64,000 nucleotides of DNA from Treponema sp. GTDB taxonomy: Bacteria; Spirochaetota; Spirochaetia; Treponematales; Treponemataceae. Of the stretch, positions 41,773 to 51,390 are shown in pieces. The stretch's first letter is position 1. Every line of letters begins with the position of its first letter. The translations under genes and the position numbers were made by a program. Below the pieces are notes generated by a model. That model had not been told where the DNA came from. It did no database searches and saw nothing but the letters and a program-made list of their open reading frames with translations. Location: NCBI GenBank assembly GCA_017449265.1, contig JAFSJW010000060.1:38970-102969 (forward strand), in the 5' to 3' direction.

Positions 41773-44268
41773 TTACTCAGCGTATCCTGAAATCTGCACA
41801 GTTCCAATTGTTGGAGCTTTTCCTGTTGCAATTTCAGTGTCCTCGTTAGCATAGCCGTAGAGAGCAACCCTGATAACGACAGTCTCGCCAGCAGCAACAT
41901 TCTCTCCGAGAGGGAATGTTTTCTTTGTCTGGCGTGCTTTTCTTGATGTATCAGCGAAAAGCTCTTCTGCAACACCTTTTCTGATAATCTGAACAGAAGC
42001 CGCAATGTTTCCTGTTCCGTGGTTTCCGAACGCAACTGCAATCTGCTGAAGCTCAAGGTTCTTCTTTGCTGTTATTGGGAAATCAATGTAAACAGCGTCT
42101 TTTCCTTTAATAGGAGCTTTGTAACCTGTGTAAGAAACACCACCATCAGAGTAGCTTGAGTTGTACTTTGATGTGTTATTTGCCCAGTTGCTTCCCTTTC
42201 CGGAAAGAACTGCGTTGCTTACTGTAGCTACATCAGTATTGTCAGATGTTCCTGCATACGGAGCTTTTGAAGCATCCAAGCTGTCAAGCCAGCTTGCTGT
42301 AAATGCTTTCGGGTCAACTTTGTGGATAAGAATCTTGTAGCTTCCAGCGACTTTCTTCGTATCGCAAGCAGTTGCCGTTACAGTGATTGTCTTATCCTCT
42401 GTAAGAGCCTTTGATGTAAGAACGCCGAATTCAGAAATTGTAGCTGCGCTCTCGTCAGAAACAGACCATACATAATCTTTGTTCGTAGGAATTCCAGGTG
42501 TAATGTCAGCATAGAACTGGAGCTTCTTCCTTGACTCCATCTCAGTAACATCATCTTTTGCGCGAACAACAATCTGTTTGATTGGGCTGTACTGAACAAG
42601 CGGATCAGGCTCGATTACGATTCTTGTGATGTACATATCCTCATCAACCCTGATTGTTACAGTGCCGCCGTCTTTCTCGTAAACAATGTACTCTTTTTCT
42701 ACCTCAACTGTGCGTGAGCCGTTGTTGAAGTCAAGATCTGCGAATCCCTGGTTTGTTGAGTTGATTGCACCTTTTCCAGAGTATCTTCCGTAAACTGTTA
42801 CAGCGCATTTTTCTTTTACAGGGAATGAAAGAGTGCTTCCATTAGTACCGAATGCACCAGAGTTATCTTCCCTTGACTCGAATCCGTTGTTTGTAATTGC
42901 AGGATAATAAGAAACAGCATTGTCTACGAAATTATAGCGTGTAATCTCAGCTTCCTGCTCTTTTCCGACAAGCTCCTTTGAGTTGTCAGGAGTAACTGTC
43001 CAGCCATTCTGTTTGATAAGGTCATCGATTGCCCAAGTGTCCTCGTAGTCTTTTCTGTAGGCATCGCGAGCATAGTCATAGTATCTGTTGAGAATTGCGC
43101 GTCTTCCGTTGAACTCAGTTGAAACTTCGTAGCCTGGGATAACATCGTCGCGCTCAACTTCTTTTCCTGTTGATGCTGAAACATACTTTCTCATTGTGGT
43201 ATGAGTATTGTTGCGCTTCTTGTAACCTCTTCTCTGGCTCCAGTCAATCCATCTTGAGCGAAGGCTCTGCGTGTAGATAGGGTCTCCGTACCATGAGTTA
43301 GGTCTTGGCCAGTAGAAGTTTCCTTCTCCGCCGCCAGCCACTTCCTTAAGACCAGCACCACCCGCATCAATTTTCCAGCCTACCTTTGTTCTGTCTGCTC
43401 CAGGAGCCGTGAGAGGGTCTCCGTACCAGAGCTGGCTGATGCCTTTTGTGTTCGTCCTTACACATGCAACCTGATTGTAGTATCCTGAGTTCCACGGTGT
43501 GCGGGCAAGGTATGTTGTCTGTCCCTCATCGCTTGAAATAGTTGAGTTGTAGATTACCAGACCTTTTCCAAGTCTTGTTCCGAAATTCATTCTTGGAGCG
43601 CAGACATAAGAAGGTGTCTTTTTCTCATCGTACAAAGCGCGGATTTCGCACTCCTCGAACAATGCGACTTTTCCATTAGCTTCCATCCAGATGAAGTCAG
43701 TGTCGCCTTCGATGTAGCACTTGTAGAACCATGATTTTCCTGTCATGCGCAGCGTATCCTGATGTGACTTGAATGCACAGTTATAAGCAACAAGTTTTCC
43801 CGTTGAGTCAAATCCGATTGTCTCTGCCTGTGTATTTGAACCCTGAACTGAGCCTCTTGCGAATGTATTCTGCATAGTAAGGTTCTCAAGGATAAGGTTT
43901 CCGTCTCCCTCAAACTCAAAGATACAGCGTCCGTTCTGTGCTGATTTTGCTCTCTTCTGCTTGTAGAGATCTCCTGAATTTGCCTCAGCAATCAAAACAT
44001 CTGAACCGTATTTTTCGCTTGACTGTCCTGAAAGTTTGATTGTTGCGCCACCATTGTAGTAGAGAACTTCTTCGTAAGTTCCTGGCTCAAGGGAAATTGT
44101 ATAATCTCCTGAATCTGTAGGAATTGCGTCCAAAGCTTTCTGGATTGAATCATACTCCTTTGACTCTGAGTTTTCGTTGTTAGTCAAAGTAATTTTGTTT
44201 GCGAAAAGGCTTGATGCACCAAAAAGTGCAAAAGTCAAAAATGCAAATCCAATTTTAGATTTTTTCAA
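41773..44268 (-). CDS. secreted pectinesterase with Ig-like domain
   Basis: Pectin methylesterase (CE8) removes methyl groups from homogalacturonan. The protein has a signal peptide (KKSKIGFAFLTFALFGASSLFA) and a right-handed beta-helix with the family motifs. These include FKSHQDTLRM, which carries the catalytic Gln-Asp, GDTDFIWMEANGKVALFEEC with the second catalytic Asp, and YLARTPWNS with its Arg/Trp. A Big_2-like domain follows (VVRAKDDVTEM to TVTATACD) and then a C-terminal beta-rich module. The open frame begins at an ATG at 44283, but GGAGGAA lies inside its first codons, seven bases before a TTG at 44268, so I take the TTG as the start. No transporter for the product is adjacent. Confidence 0.9.
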   Translation of the reverse strand: MKKSKIGFAFLTFALFGASSLFANKITLTNNENSESKEYDSIQKALDAIPTDSGDYTISLEPGTYEEVLYYNGGATIKLSGQSSEKYGSDVLIAEANSGDLYKQKRAKSAQNGRCIFEFEGDGNLILENLTMQNTFARGSVQGSNTQAETIGFDSTGKLVAYNCAFKSHQDTLRMTGKSWFYKCYIEGDTDFIWMEANGKVALFEECEIRALYDEKKTPSYVCAPRMNFGTRLGKGLVIYNSTISSDEGQTTYLARTPWNSGYYNQVACVRTNTKGISQLWYGDPLTAPGADRTKVGWKIDAGGAGLKEVAGGGEGNFYWPRPNSWYGDPIYTQSLRSRWIDWSQRRGYKKRNNTHTTMRKYVSASTGKEVERDDVIPGYEVSTEFNGRRAILNRYYDYARDAYRKDYEDTWAIDDLIKQNGWTVTPDNSKELVGKEQEAEITRYNFVDNAVSYYPAITNNGFESREDNSGAFGTNGSTLSFPVKEKCAVTVYGRYSGKGAINSTNQGFADLDFNNGSRTVEVEKEYIVYEKDGGTVTIRVDEDMYITRIVIEPDPLVQYSPIKQIVVRAKDDVTEMESRKKLQFYADITPGIPTNKDYVWSVSDESAATISEFGVLTSKALTEDKTITVTATACDTKKVAGSYKILIHKVDPKAFTASWLDSLDASKAPYAGTSDNTDVATVSNAVLSGKGSNWANNTSKYNSSYSDGGVSYTGYKAPIKGKDAVYIDFPITAKKNLELQQIAVAFGNHGTGNIAASVQIIRKGVAEELFADTSRKARQTKKTFPLGENVAAGETVVIRVALYGYANEDTEIATGKAPTIGTVQISGYAE

Positions 44269-44393
44269 AATAATTTCCTCCATGTTGAAATTAATTTTGG
44301 GCAGCTCTAAGAATTAAAGTTTTTAGAAACTACCTTTTAGTTATTATAACACATTTTTTAAATTTGTGAAATGTCCGTACCGATAATTTAAAT

Positions 44394-45086
44394 TTAAATC
44401 AGATTGACGAAAAAAGGAATTATCACTACGGTCAGAACTCCGCAGACAGCTATGCTCAGGCCGCTCATAGAGCCTTCCACTTCGCCCATCGCAATTGCTT
44501 TCGCCGTTCCCAGCGCGTGACCGCTCGTCCCGATAGCCACGCCTTTTGCCACAGGCTCCGTTATTCTGAAAAACCGGGCAAGCTGTACGGCAAAAAGATT
44601 TGCGATATTTCCGGATATTGTTACCATTAGGATTGTAACCGATACGATTCCGCCGTTCTGCTCTGTTACCGCAAGCGCAATAGCAGTCGTAATCGATTTG
44701 GGAAGAAGCGAGACATATTCTGTGTGTCCGATTTTCAATACTGCGCACGATGCGAAAATAACAACTGCATTCGCTATAATTCCGCTTATTATTCCGATAA
44801 TAATTGCCGGATAGTTGTCCTTGAGCTTTTGAAACTGCTTGTAAAGCGGAACTGCCAGTGCCACGGTCACAGGAGTAAGCATATTGTGTATAATGCCCGC
44901 CCCTTCCTTGTACTGCTCGTAAGGAATTTTGAAAAACAAAAGCGACGCTATACATAAGGCAGAGGACAGCAAAAGCGGGCTGAAAAAAAAGAGCGGAATC
45001 CGCTTATACACGAACAAAGCAAAACAAAATGTTGCGAGTGTTATAAAAGAGCCGAAAAAGGCAGATGAAGTCAAAAATTCACTCAT
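44394..45086 (-). CDS. lrgB: LrgB/CidB-family membrane protein
   Basis: This 230-residue, multi-span protein has the LrgB pattern: LTPVTVALAVPLYKQF, LPKSITTAIALAVTE and GTSGHALGTAKAIAMGE. With LrgA it forms a pair linked in other bacteria to murein hydrolase control and to transport of small acids such as pyruvate or glycolate. It overlaps lrgA by eight bases. No LytSR-type regulator gene is close by. Confidence 0.93.
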   Translation of the reverse strand: MSEFLTSSAFFGSFITLATFCFALFVYKRIPLFFFSPLLLSSALCIASLLFFKIPYEQYKEGAGIIHNMLTPVTVALAVPLYKQFQKLKDNYPAIIIGIISGIIANAVVIFASCAVLKIGHTEYVSLLPKSITTAIALAVTEQNGGIVSVTILMVTISGNIANLFAVQLARFFRITEPVAKGVAIGTSGHALGTAKAIAMGEVEGSMSGLSIAVCGVLTVVIIPFFVNLI

Positions 45087-45486
45087 GGCTTTTCTCTTCG
45101 GTCACATTATTTTCGCTGCGCGTGTTTTTCCGCCGTAACCGTGCCATGATTCTCATTACGGCTTGAGTCGTAGCTCCCGTTACGCCGAACACGCCAACCG
45201 TCGTTACCACCCCGATTGCAAGAAACTGAAGTCCGTACTGCTTCAAAAGCGGCCCTGCCACAATAAGCCCCACGGTAGACGGAACAAACAGAATCGGCAT
45301 TATTGAAAGCAGGAAAAGGCAAGTATCTTCTACCATTGAAAGCGGAATGATTTTAAACTGGAGCAGGCCGAACATGATTAAAAGCCCGTAGATTGATGCG
45401 GGTACCGGAAACGGCAAGATAGCGTGTATAACTTCGCCGACAAAGCAGACTGAAATAAGTACTGCGAACTGTTTTAAGTATTTCAT
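45079..45486 (-). CDS. lrgA: LrgA/CidA-family holin-like protein
   Basis: This 135-residue protein has four predicted helices and the CidA/LrgA signature FPVPASIYGLLIMFGLL followed by FVPSTVGLI. Its charged tail (RLRRKNTRSENN) is cytoplasmic. It is translated first in the lrgA-lrgB unit. Its start lies only about 35 bases after the hairpins that end the decarboxylase gene, so it may have its own promoter in the same small spacer. Confidence 0.92.
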   Translation of the reverse strand: MKYLKQFAVLISVCFVGEVIHAILPFPVPASIYGLLIMFGLLQFKIIPLSMVEDTCLFLLSIMPILFVPSTVGLIVAGPLLKQYGLQFLAIGVVTTVGVFGVTGATTQAVMRIMARLRRKNTRSENNVTEEKSHE

Positions 45487-45497
45487 ATCAAAAAGAA

Positions 45498-45552
45498 AAA
45501 GCTCCGCTTTGGGGTTAGAGCTGCGGTCACAGAGCTTTTGAGACGACCGCAG
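45498..45552 (-). terminator. hairpins after the decarboxylase gene
   Basis: CTGCGGTC (45521-45528) pairs with GACCGCAG (45545-45552). On the minus strand this is followed by AGCTC-GAGCT with a T-rich tail. One or both probably end the upstream transcript before lrgA. Confidence 0.5.
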
Positions 45553-45561
45553 CCTAAGGAT

Positions 45562-46734
45562 TTATTCCATGTAATATGTTTTTATTGGTGGGAAGCCGTT
45601 GAACTCAACGCTCGCATAAGTCGATGTGTATGCGCCTGTCGTAAGCCAGTAGAGCTTGTCGCCAGATTTCAGGCTCAGAGGCAACTTGTACTTGAAATTC
45701 TCGTACATAATGTCCGCACTGTCGCAAGTAGGCCCTGCAAGAATGACTTCGCCCTCTTTTTCGCCCGGCTTGTCCTTTTCCGAAATTACAGGATATTTCA
45801 TCGCCTCACCCAGCGTTTCAACAAGCCCGTTGAATGTTCCGGAGTCCTGATAGACCCATCGCTGCAATGCAGTGTTGTTCTTGCGAGAAACAAGGATAAC
45901 TTCGCTCGTCAGAATTCCGCAGTCACCCACAAGAGAGCGTCCCGGCTCAAGTATAATCATCGGAATATCGTCCCCAAAATCATCCCGCAAGTAGCGTGTG
46001 ATTTCTGAGGCATAAACATCAAGTTCGTTTGCAGGCTGGATATAGTGAGCGGGGAAACCGCCGCCCATGTTTATCATCGAGAGCTTTATTCCCTCCTCTT
46101 CTTCAAGCGACGAGAACAAATATGTAACCTTCGCTATTGCATCATTCCATGCTCCGATGTCTCGCTGCTGCGAGCCTGGGTGGAACGACACTCCGTAAGG
46201 CGTAAGTCCGAGCTGGCGAGCCATTACGAGAAGGTCATAAGCCATATCAGGATGGCAGCCGAATTTGCGGCTCAAAGGCCAGTCCGCAGACTGCGTGTTC
46301 TCAACGAGGATTCGGACATAAATGCGTGAGCCTGGCGCATTCTCGGCAATGTTGCGCAAGTCGTCCTTTGAGTCCGTTGCGAACATACGGACACCGTTCT
46401 CGTAGAAATATTTTATGTCCCGTGCCTTTTTGATTGTGTTCCCATAAGAAAGCCTTTCGCCTTTTATTCCAAGCGCAAGAACTTTGTCAAGCTCATAGCG
46501 CGAGGCAATATCAAAATTTGAGCCGAGGCTGTCCAAAAGCCGTATAACAGGCTCACCGGGATTTGCTTTCACTGCGTAGTAAATGTGCGCGAAAGGGAAA
46601 GAGTCGCGGAGCTTGATGAAGTTGTACTTAATCTGGTGCAGATTAACGACAATATTGGGAGTCTCCAAATCCTTTGAAAACTCAAGAAAACGATTCCACT
46701 CGGAATCGGAAATGTAGTCAGAACGATTGATCAT
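45562..46734 (-). CDS. PLP-dependent ornithine/lysine-type decarboxylase (alanine racemase fold)
   Basis: This 390-residue enzyme belongs to the type III PLP decarboxylases, which include eukaryotic-like ornithine decarboxylase and bacterial lysine/ornithine or diaminopimelate relatives. The PLP lysine lies in IYYAVKANPG; GVSFHPGSQQ, MINMGGGFPAHY and LEPGRSLVGDCG follow. The C-terminal AGPTCDSADIMYE holds the catalytic Cys and the substrate-carboxylate-binding Asp. The length fits ornithine decarboxylase, so polyamine synthesis is the likely role; lysine cannot be excluded. The ATG at 46734 is preferred over an upstream GTG that has no ribosome binding site. Confidence 0.88.
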   Translation of the reverse strand: MINRSDYISDSEWNRFLEFSKDLETPNIVVNLHQIKYNFIKLRDSFPFAHIYYAVKANPGEPVIRLLDSLGSNFDIASRYELDKVLALGIKGERLSYGNTIKKARDIKYFYENGVRMFATDSKDDLRNIAENAPGSRIYVRILVENTQSADWPLSRKFGCHPDMAYDLLVMARQLGLTPYGVSFHPGSQQRDIGAWNDAIAKVTYLFSSLEEEEGIKLSMINMGGGFPAHYIQPANELDVYASEITRYLRDDFGDDIPMIILEPGRSLVGDCGILTSEVILVSRKNNTALQRWVYQDSGTFNGLVETLGEAMKYPVISEKDKPGEKEGEVILAGPTCDSADIMYENFKYKLPLSLKSGDKLYWLTTGAYTSTYASVEFNGFPPIKTYYME

Positions 46735-46982
46735 ATTGTCCCAAACCACCTTTTTATTTAATAAGTGATAGTTTTGCTATCGGTAAGCGAAATTATAGAA
46801 AAATCCTTCGCTTTTGCAGGAGTCTGTGACCCAAGGCAACTGCATAAATACGAATGATAATCTAAAAGGTTTCATAACTCAATATGATTTGGAGATTTTT
46901 TAGTTTTTTTTCTTAACGAATTTTTTCAGATTTTTGCATTGATGCGCGAGCTGCCAGTGCAAGGCGCACCGGCAGCTATAAC

Positions 46983-48110
46983 CTACGCTTTTGATGCCTC
47001 CAGAAGCTTTGTCTTAAGCTCCTGCTCAATCTGAGAAAGCTCCTGCTCGGCGTTGCGGCGTTTTTCCTTGCCCTCAGCCTGAATCCTCAGAACTTCGTCC
47101 ATTGTGCTTATAAGCTGCTCGTTCGTGTGCCTGATTGTTTCAATATCCACGATTCCACGCTCTGACTCTTTGACCGTTTCTATAGTCGCGGCTTTGAGAG
47201 CGTCCGCATTCTTCTTCAAAAGCTCGTTAGTCATATCGGAAACTTCGCGCTGTGCCTTCGCAGCCTGATTTGAATGTTCTACTCCGATAGCAATAATCAT
47301 CTGGTTTTTCCAGAGCGGAATTGTATTCACGATTGTGGACTGGATTTTCTCAGCCATTATTGTATTGGAGCTCTGAACCATCCTGATTTGCGGGCCGCTC
47401 TGGAGGGCAATCGTCCTTGTGAGCTGCAAGTCATAAATCTTCTTTTCAAAACGGTCGCACATAGCCGCCAAATCTTTTGCAGCCTGAACATCCTCAGGAA
47501 GTCCTGATGCCTGCGCCTTATTCTGGAGGGCAGCAAGCTCTCCGCTTCTTGTTTCCTCAAGTTTTTTCTTTCCGGCCGCAATATACATTGTAAGCTCTTT
47601 GAAATACGCAAGGTTCGCATCGTACATATGGTCGAGCATTGCCACATCTTTGAGCAATGTGGTTTCGTGCTTCTCAAGCTCCGTAGTGATTACATTCACA
47701 TTAGTCTCTACTTTTGAGTACTTTGTTTTTAGAGCCGTGAGCTTGTTCGCGCTTTTTTTGAACAATGCTTTCAAACCTTTCTCTTTTTCGTCAACATCAA
47801 AATCTTTGAGCTGGCCAATAAGATTCGTAATCATATCGCCAACTTCACCCATGTCCTTTGTGCGAACTGCGTCAAGGGCTTTTTCAGAAAAACTTGAGAG
47901 CTTTCTTTGCGCCCCTACGCCATAATTCAGAATAGCAGTAGAATTTGACAAATCTATCTGCTTTGAAAATGACTCAACCTGAGCCAGCTCCTCTTTTGAA
48001 AGAACGATTTCCTCTTTCATCTCATTCTGCTTTGCGACAGGAAGATTAGCTTCCGGCTCTACAGAAGGCGCATCAAAAACTAATGTCGGTGTTTCTACTT
48101 TGACTTCCAT
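46983..48110 (-). CDS. TelA-family (toxic anion resistance) protein
   Basis: This 375-residue, largely helical, coiled-coil-rich cytoplasmic protein matches the TelA/KlaA family. Typical segments are YGVGAQRKLSSFSEKAL, MLDHMYDANLAYFKELTMYI, GPQIRMVQSSNTIMAEKIQ and NTIPLWKNQMIIAIG. Members are named for tellurite resistance, but their normal function is thought to be envelope-related. AAGGAG precedes the ATG. The XpaC-family gene ends 14 bases upstream; this pairing is seen in many bacteria and supports joint action. Confidence 0.9.
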   Translation of the reverse strand: MEVKVETPTLVFDAPSVEPEANLPVAKQNEMKEEIVLSKEELAQVESFSKQIDLSNSTAILNYGVGAQRKLSSFSEKALDAVRTKDMGEVGDMITNLIGQLKDFDVDEKEKGLKALFKKSANKLTALKTKYSKVETNVNVITTELEKHETTLLKDVAMLDHMYDANLAYFKELTMYIAAGKKKLEETRSGELAALQNKAQASGLPEDVQAAKDLAAMCDRFEKKIYDLQLTRTIALQSGPQIRMVQSSNTIMAEKIQSTIVNTIPLWKNQMIIAIGVEHSNQAAKAQREVSDMTNELLKKNADALKAATIETVKESERGIVDIETIRHTNEQLISTMDEVLRIQAEGKEKRRNAEQELSQIEQELKTKLLEASKA

Positions 48111-48124
48111 ATTTTTTTACTCCT

Positions 48125-49375
48125 TTATAAAAGCGCATCTTGTTTCATCATCGTTTTCATTACTGAAATATCCGATGAAATATCCCACGAAGTGCTTTCA
48201 AAAATTTGGTTCAAGAGATTTACGAACGCATCGTTTATAATATCAGTCGCCTGCTCAATTTCTTTCTGTGACTTTTTTATGTTCTCGACTGGAAGCGATT
48301 CTTTGCGCAAATCCACATAGCTTTGCAAAAGCTTCTCCGTGGTAGGAAGATAATACGACATGAACTTTCGCAAATCTCTCGCCATGTCCGTTTTTTCTTT
48401 CAGTCTCTTGAAAATTGCCAGAACTGTAGCCTCAAGAGTATAGAGCTTGTCCGACATCGTTTCTGTGTCAGGAATCAAATCATTGAAATAGCGTATTTTG
48501 TGCAGGTAATCGATTCCGTCAGCCAGAATTTCTTTAACTTCATCAGGAAGGTTCGGGTCAATCGTGTAATAGTCATTTTTCGGAGTTTCCTCTTCCACGC
48601 TCACATTCTTTTTTTCAGATACTTTTTTCTTCTTACTTTCTGTATTCATGGAACTTCTGAGATATTCTTTGTAGACTTCATCTGTCAGCATAAGCGTTGT
48701 TTCGGCTTTGTCCAGCATAGCATACGGAAGCCAGCCACAGTTTTTCATTTTATTTATCTGGCTGATAATATATTCGGGAGACCTTGCCGTTCTGTCTGAA
48801 AGCTCCTGCACAGTGACATAAGTTCTGTTTCCGATAATGTCTCCGAATTGAAAATAATCTTTCACAAGAACGCGCTTTTTTCTCCCGGAGCGAATCATAA
48901 CAATTCCTCCAACGAAAACCGCCACAAAGAAAATAAACAAACCAAGTTCTTTCTGAATTTGTCCGTCAGAAAACGAAGCGAGATAATCACAGAGCACCGC
49001 ACCTGAAATAAAATCGATGATAAAGCCGAAAATGATTTTTAATATGCTAGAAAGACCCGCAGAGTATTTGTTGATTTTTGATGAAACGAAATGAGAATCC
49101 TGCTCATTTTTTAATGAGGAAACCACATATTTTAGCCCCGATTGCAGCGAATCACTTATTTCTGAGCCTAAATTATTGCCAGAAAAATAATTTTTGTGTT
49201 TGTAAGCGTACTTTTCAGAATTAGTATTTCCAGACGATTTATACCCGCCTTTTGCAACTTCGTTGATAAACCCTTTTACATCATCTGAAAGGTTTGAAAA
49301 ATCACCTGATTCAACAGCTTTGTTCAGGCTGTTCAGTATTTTTCCGCCATATTCTGAAATGTTTTTCTCTGCCAT
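48125..49375 (-). CDS. XpaC-family (5-bromo-4-chloroindolyl phosphate hydrolysis) membrane protein
   Basis: This 416-residue protein has an N-terminal helical region, a pair of membrane helices at about 110-160 (LKIIFGFIIDFISGAVL and LGLFIFFVAVFVGGIVMI), a winged-helix-like stretch (YVTVQELSDRTARSPEYI), a Lys-rich linker and a C-terminal helical XpaC region (LRKFMSYYLPTTEKLLQSYV). It is the first gene of the XpaC-TelA operon. The historical phosphatase name does not establish an enzyme; no catalytic motif is visible. The ribosome binding site is weak. Confidence 0.85.
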   Translation of the reverse strand: MAEKNISEYGGKILNSLNKAVESGDFSNLSDDVKGFINEVAKGGYKSSGNTNSEKYAYKHKNYFSGNNLGSEISDSLQSGLKYVVSSLKNEQDSHFVSSKINKYSAGLSSILKIIFGFIIDFISGAVLCDYLASFSDGQIQKELGLFIFFVAVFVGGIVMIRSGRKKRVLVKDYFQFGDIIGNRTYVTVQELSDRTARSPEYIISQINKMKNCGWLPYAMLDKAETTLMLTDEVYKEYLRSSMNTESKKKKVSEKKNVSVEEETPKNDYYTIDPNLPDEVKEILADGIDYLHKIRYFNDLIPDTETMSDKLYTLEATVLAIFKRLKEKTDMARDLRKFMSYYLPTTEKLLQSYVDLRKESLPVENIKKSQKEIEQATDIINDAFVNLLNQIFESTSWDISSDISVMKTMMKQDALL

Positions 49376-49443
49376 AACTTAAATCATACTGCAAAAAATC
49401 AGCTTGCGCTACTTTTTTACTGAATTTGGGCGCATCGGAAATA

Positions 49444-49472
49444 AAAAAACTCCGCCGAAGCGGAGTTTTTTT
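49444..49472. terminator. intrinsic terminator after gapA
   Basis: ACTCCGC-CGAA-GCGGAGT is a perfect seven-pair stem with a CGAA loop, with A-run to the left and T-run to the right. Confidence 0.88.
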
Positions 49473-49527
49473 ATCTTAGCAATGGAACTTAGCAGTTCGG
49501 AGTTTGCTCTGCAAACTCTACGAAAAC

Positions 49528-50577
49528 TTAGCAGTTTTCGCTGAAGTATTTGATTGTGCGGACCATCTGAGATGTGTATGAGTTCTCGTTATCATACCAA
49601 GAAACAACCTGAACCTCAAAGAGACCGTCAGCAATCTTTGTTACCATTGTCTGAGTAGCATCGAAGAGTGAGCCGAAGCGCATTCCGATAACATCAGAAG
49701 AAACGATTTCGTCCTCGTTGTATCCGAATGTCTCTGGGTCAGATGCCTTTTTCATAGCGGCGTTGATGGCCTCTTTTGTGACATCGTTGCCCTTGACGAC
49801 AGCCGTGAGGATTGTTGTAGATCCTGTTGGAACTGGAACGCGCTGTGCAGAACCAATGAGTTTTCCGTTCAACTCTGGGATTACAAGACCGATAGCCTTT
49901 GCAGCACCTGTTGAGTTTGGAACGATGTTCTGTGCGCCTGCTCTTGAGCGGCGGAGATCACCCTTGCGCTGTGGACCGTCGAGAATCATCTGGTCGCCAG
50001 TGTAAGCGTGGATTGTAGCCATGATACCGCTCTGGATTGGGAAAGCGTCGTTGAGGGCCTTTGCCATTGGAGCCAGGCAGTTTGTTGTACAAGAAGCTGC
50101 AGAAATGATATTGTCGCCCTTCTTGAGTGATTTGTGGTTTACATTGTAAACGATTGTCGGGAGGTCGTTTCCAGCTGGAGCTGAGATAACGACTTTTTTA
50201 GCACCAGCAGTGATGTGAGCCTGTGCCTTGTCTTTTGATGTGTAGAAACCTGTACACTCAAGAACTACGTCTACGCCGATTTTTCCCCATGGGAGATCAG
50301 CTGCGTTTGGCATCTTGTAGATAACGATTTTCTTTCCGTCTACTACGATGTAGTTATCCTCGCCCTCTCCGTCATGGGCCTCAACAGTGTGTTTTCCCTC
50401 GCCGATTCTTCCAGCGTAGCCACCCTGTGCTGTATCATACTTCAAAAGATGAGCGAGCATTTTTGGGCTTGTCAAATCATTGATAGCAACAACCTCGTAT
50501 CCCTCTGCGCCGAACATCTGGCGGAAAGCCAAGCGGCCGATACGACCAAAACCGTTAATAGCAACTTTTACTGCCAT
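49528..50577 (-). CDS. gapA: glyceraldehyde-3-phosphate dehydrogenase
   Basis: This glycolytic enzyme oxidises glyceraldehyde-3-phosphate with NAD. The 349-residue protein has [18 protein letters not shown] (NAD fold), [19 protein letters not shown], the active-site Cys in [31 protein letters not shown], and [14 protein letters not shown] near the end. AGGAG is placed well before the ATG. The codon choice is that of a highly expressed gene. It is monocistronic, with a strong terminator behind it. Confidence 0.97.
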   Translation of the reverse strand: MAVKVAINGFGRIGRLAFRQMFGAEGYEVVAINDLTSPKMLAHLLKYDTAQGGYAGRIGEGKHTVEAHDGEGEDNYIVVDGKKIVIYKMPNAADLPWGKIGVDVVLECTGFYTSKDKAQAHITAGAKKVVISAPAGNDLPTIVYNVNHKSLKKGDNIISAASCTTNCLAPMAKALNDAFPIQSGIMATIHAYTGDQMILDGPQRKGDLRRSRAGAQNIVPNSTGAAKAIGLVIPELNGKLIGSAQRVPVPTGSTTILTAVVKGNDVTKEAINAAMKKASDPETFGYNEDEIVSSDVIGMRFGSLFDATQTMVTKIADGLFEVQVVSWYDNENSYTSQMVRTIKYFSENC

Positions 50578-50693
50578 GGTTTACTCCTTATTATAAACAT
50601 AAAAATAAATATCTACAGAATAAAATAATGAATTTTTCTTCATTCGTCTATAAAAAACGATATGATTGTTGACGAAGAGAAATTCAAAAAAAA

Positions 50694-51326
50694 CTATTTC
50701 TGTGTGTCGCTGGAAGATTCTTTCTTGCGGTCACAAAAATATCCTCCGTCCTCAAGATAGCGTCGGCGCGTCCTTATAAGCTCAATCAGCTCATGGTACA
50801 TATTGTAGTCGATTTCAAGAGCCATCGGCAAAAGGAAATATTCCGTTTCGTCACAATACCGTTCAATGAACTTTGGGTCGGTAACAAATCCCAAAGAAAT
50901 CATATTGGAAATTCTATCCGCGCACTTTAAGATTTTTGCTTTCTGGCTTCCCGTGTTGAGTATCCGCCTGAGGAACTGAGTTTTATTCTCATCCTCGCGC
51001 CGCGTCACTTCAAGCACAAGCTCCAGAACTTGCTGACCTTCAGGGTCAGCATTTATAATTTCGTTCTTGTCAAAGTTCGGAATATCTTCAACCGTATCAT
51101 GCACAAGGGACGCTTTCAAAAGCACAGAGTCAATGTAACCGTAGTCAATGAGGATTCCGAGCGTGTCAATCTGGTGACGGAACATATTTCCGCCCGCATG
51201 CCGTGACTTTCCTATAAGCCCTGTCGAAAGCTGCATATATGGAGCAATAATAATATGCTTGAGCTGCTGCATATGCTCTTTGTCCATCTGGTCAGGTTTG
51301 TCAACTTTCATCTCATACTTTGCCAT
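50694..51326 (-). CDS. HD-domain protein, (p)ppGpp-hydrolase-like
   Basis: This 210-residue protein has the HD pattern of the RelA/SpoT hydrolase domain: FRHQIDTLGILIDYGYIDS, ASLVHDTVEDI and ILKCADRISNMISLG. There is no synthetase, TGS or ACT domain, so it resembles the stand-alone small alarmone hydrolases (Mesh1-like). Removal of (p)ppGpp is a fair prediction, but other nucleotides are possible. GAGGAG precedes the ATG. It lies 64 bases after the valS stop on the same strand, so it may be expressed with it. Confidence 0.83.
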   Translation of the reverse strand: MAKYEMKVDKPDQMDKEHMQQLKHIIIAPYMQLSTGLIGKSRHAGGNMFRHQIDTLGILIDYGYIDSVLLKASLVHDTVEDIPNFDKNEIINADPEGQQVLELVLEVTRREDENKTQFLRRILNTGSQKAKILKCADRISNMISLGFVTDPKFIERYCDETEYFLLPMALEIDYNMYHELIELIRTRRRYLEDGGYFCDRKKESSSDTQK

Positions 51327-51390
51327 TTCGCCTTCTCCTCGTTCACCCTCATATCAGCACAGATTGCCGAAGCAAGCTGAACAGGTACAA

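Noticed and set aside
44344..44955. 203-codon minus-strand frame over lrgB
   Set aside because: Out-of-frame reading of lrgB on the same strand; composition is Arg/Ser/Tyr-rich nonsense.
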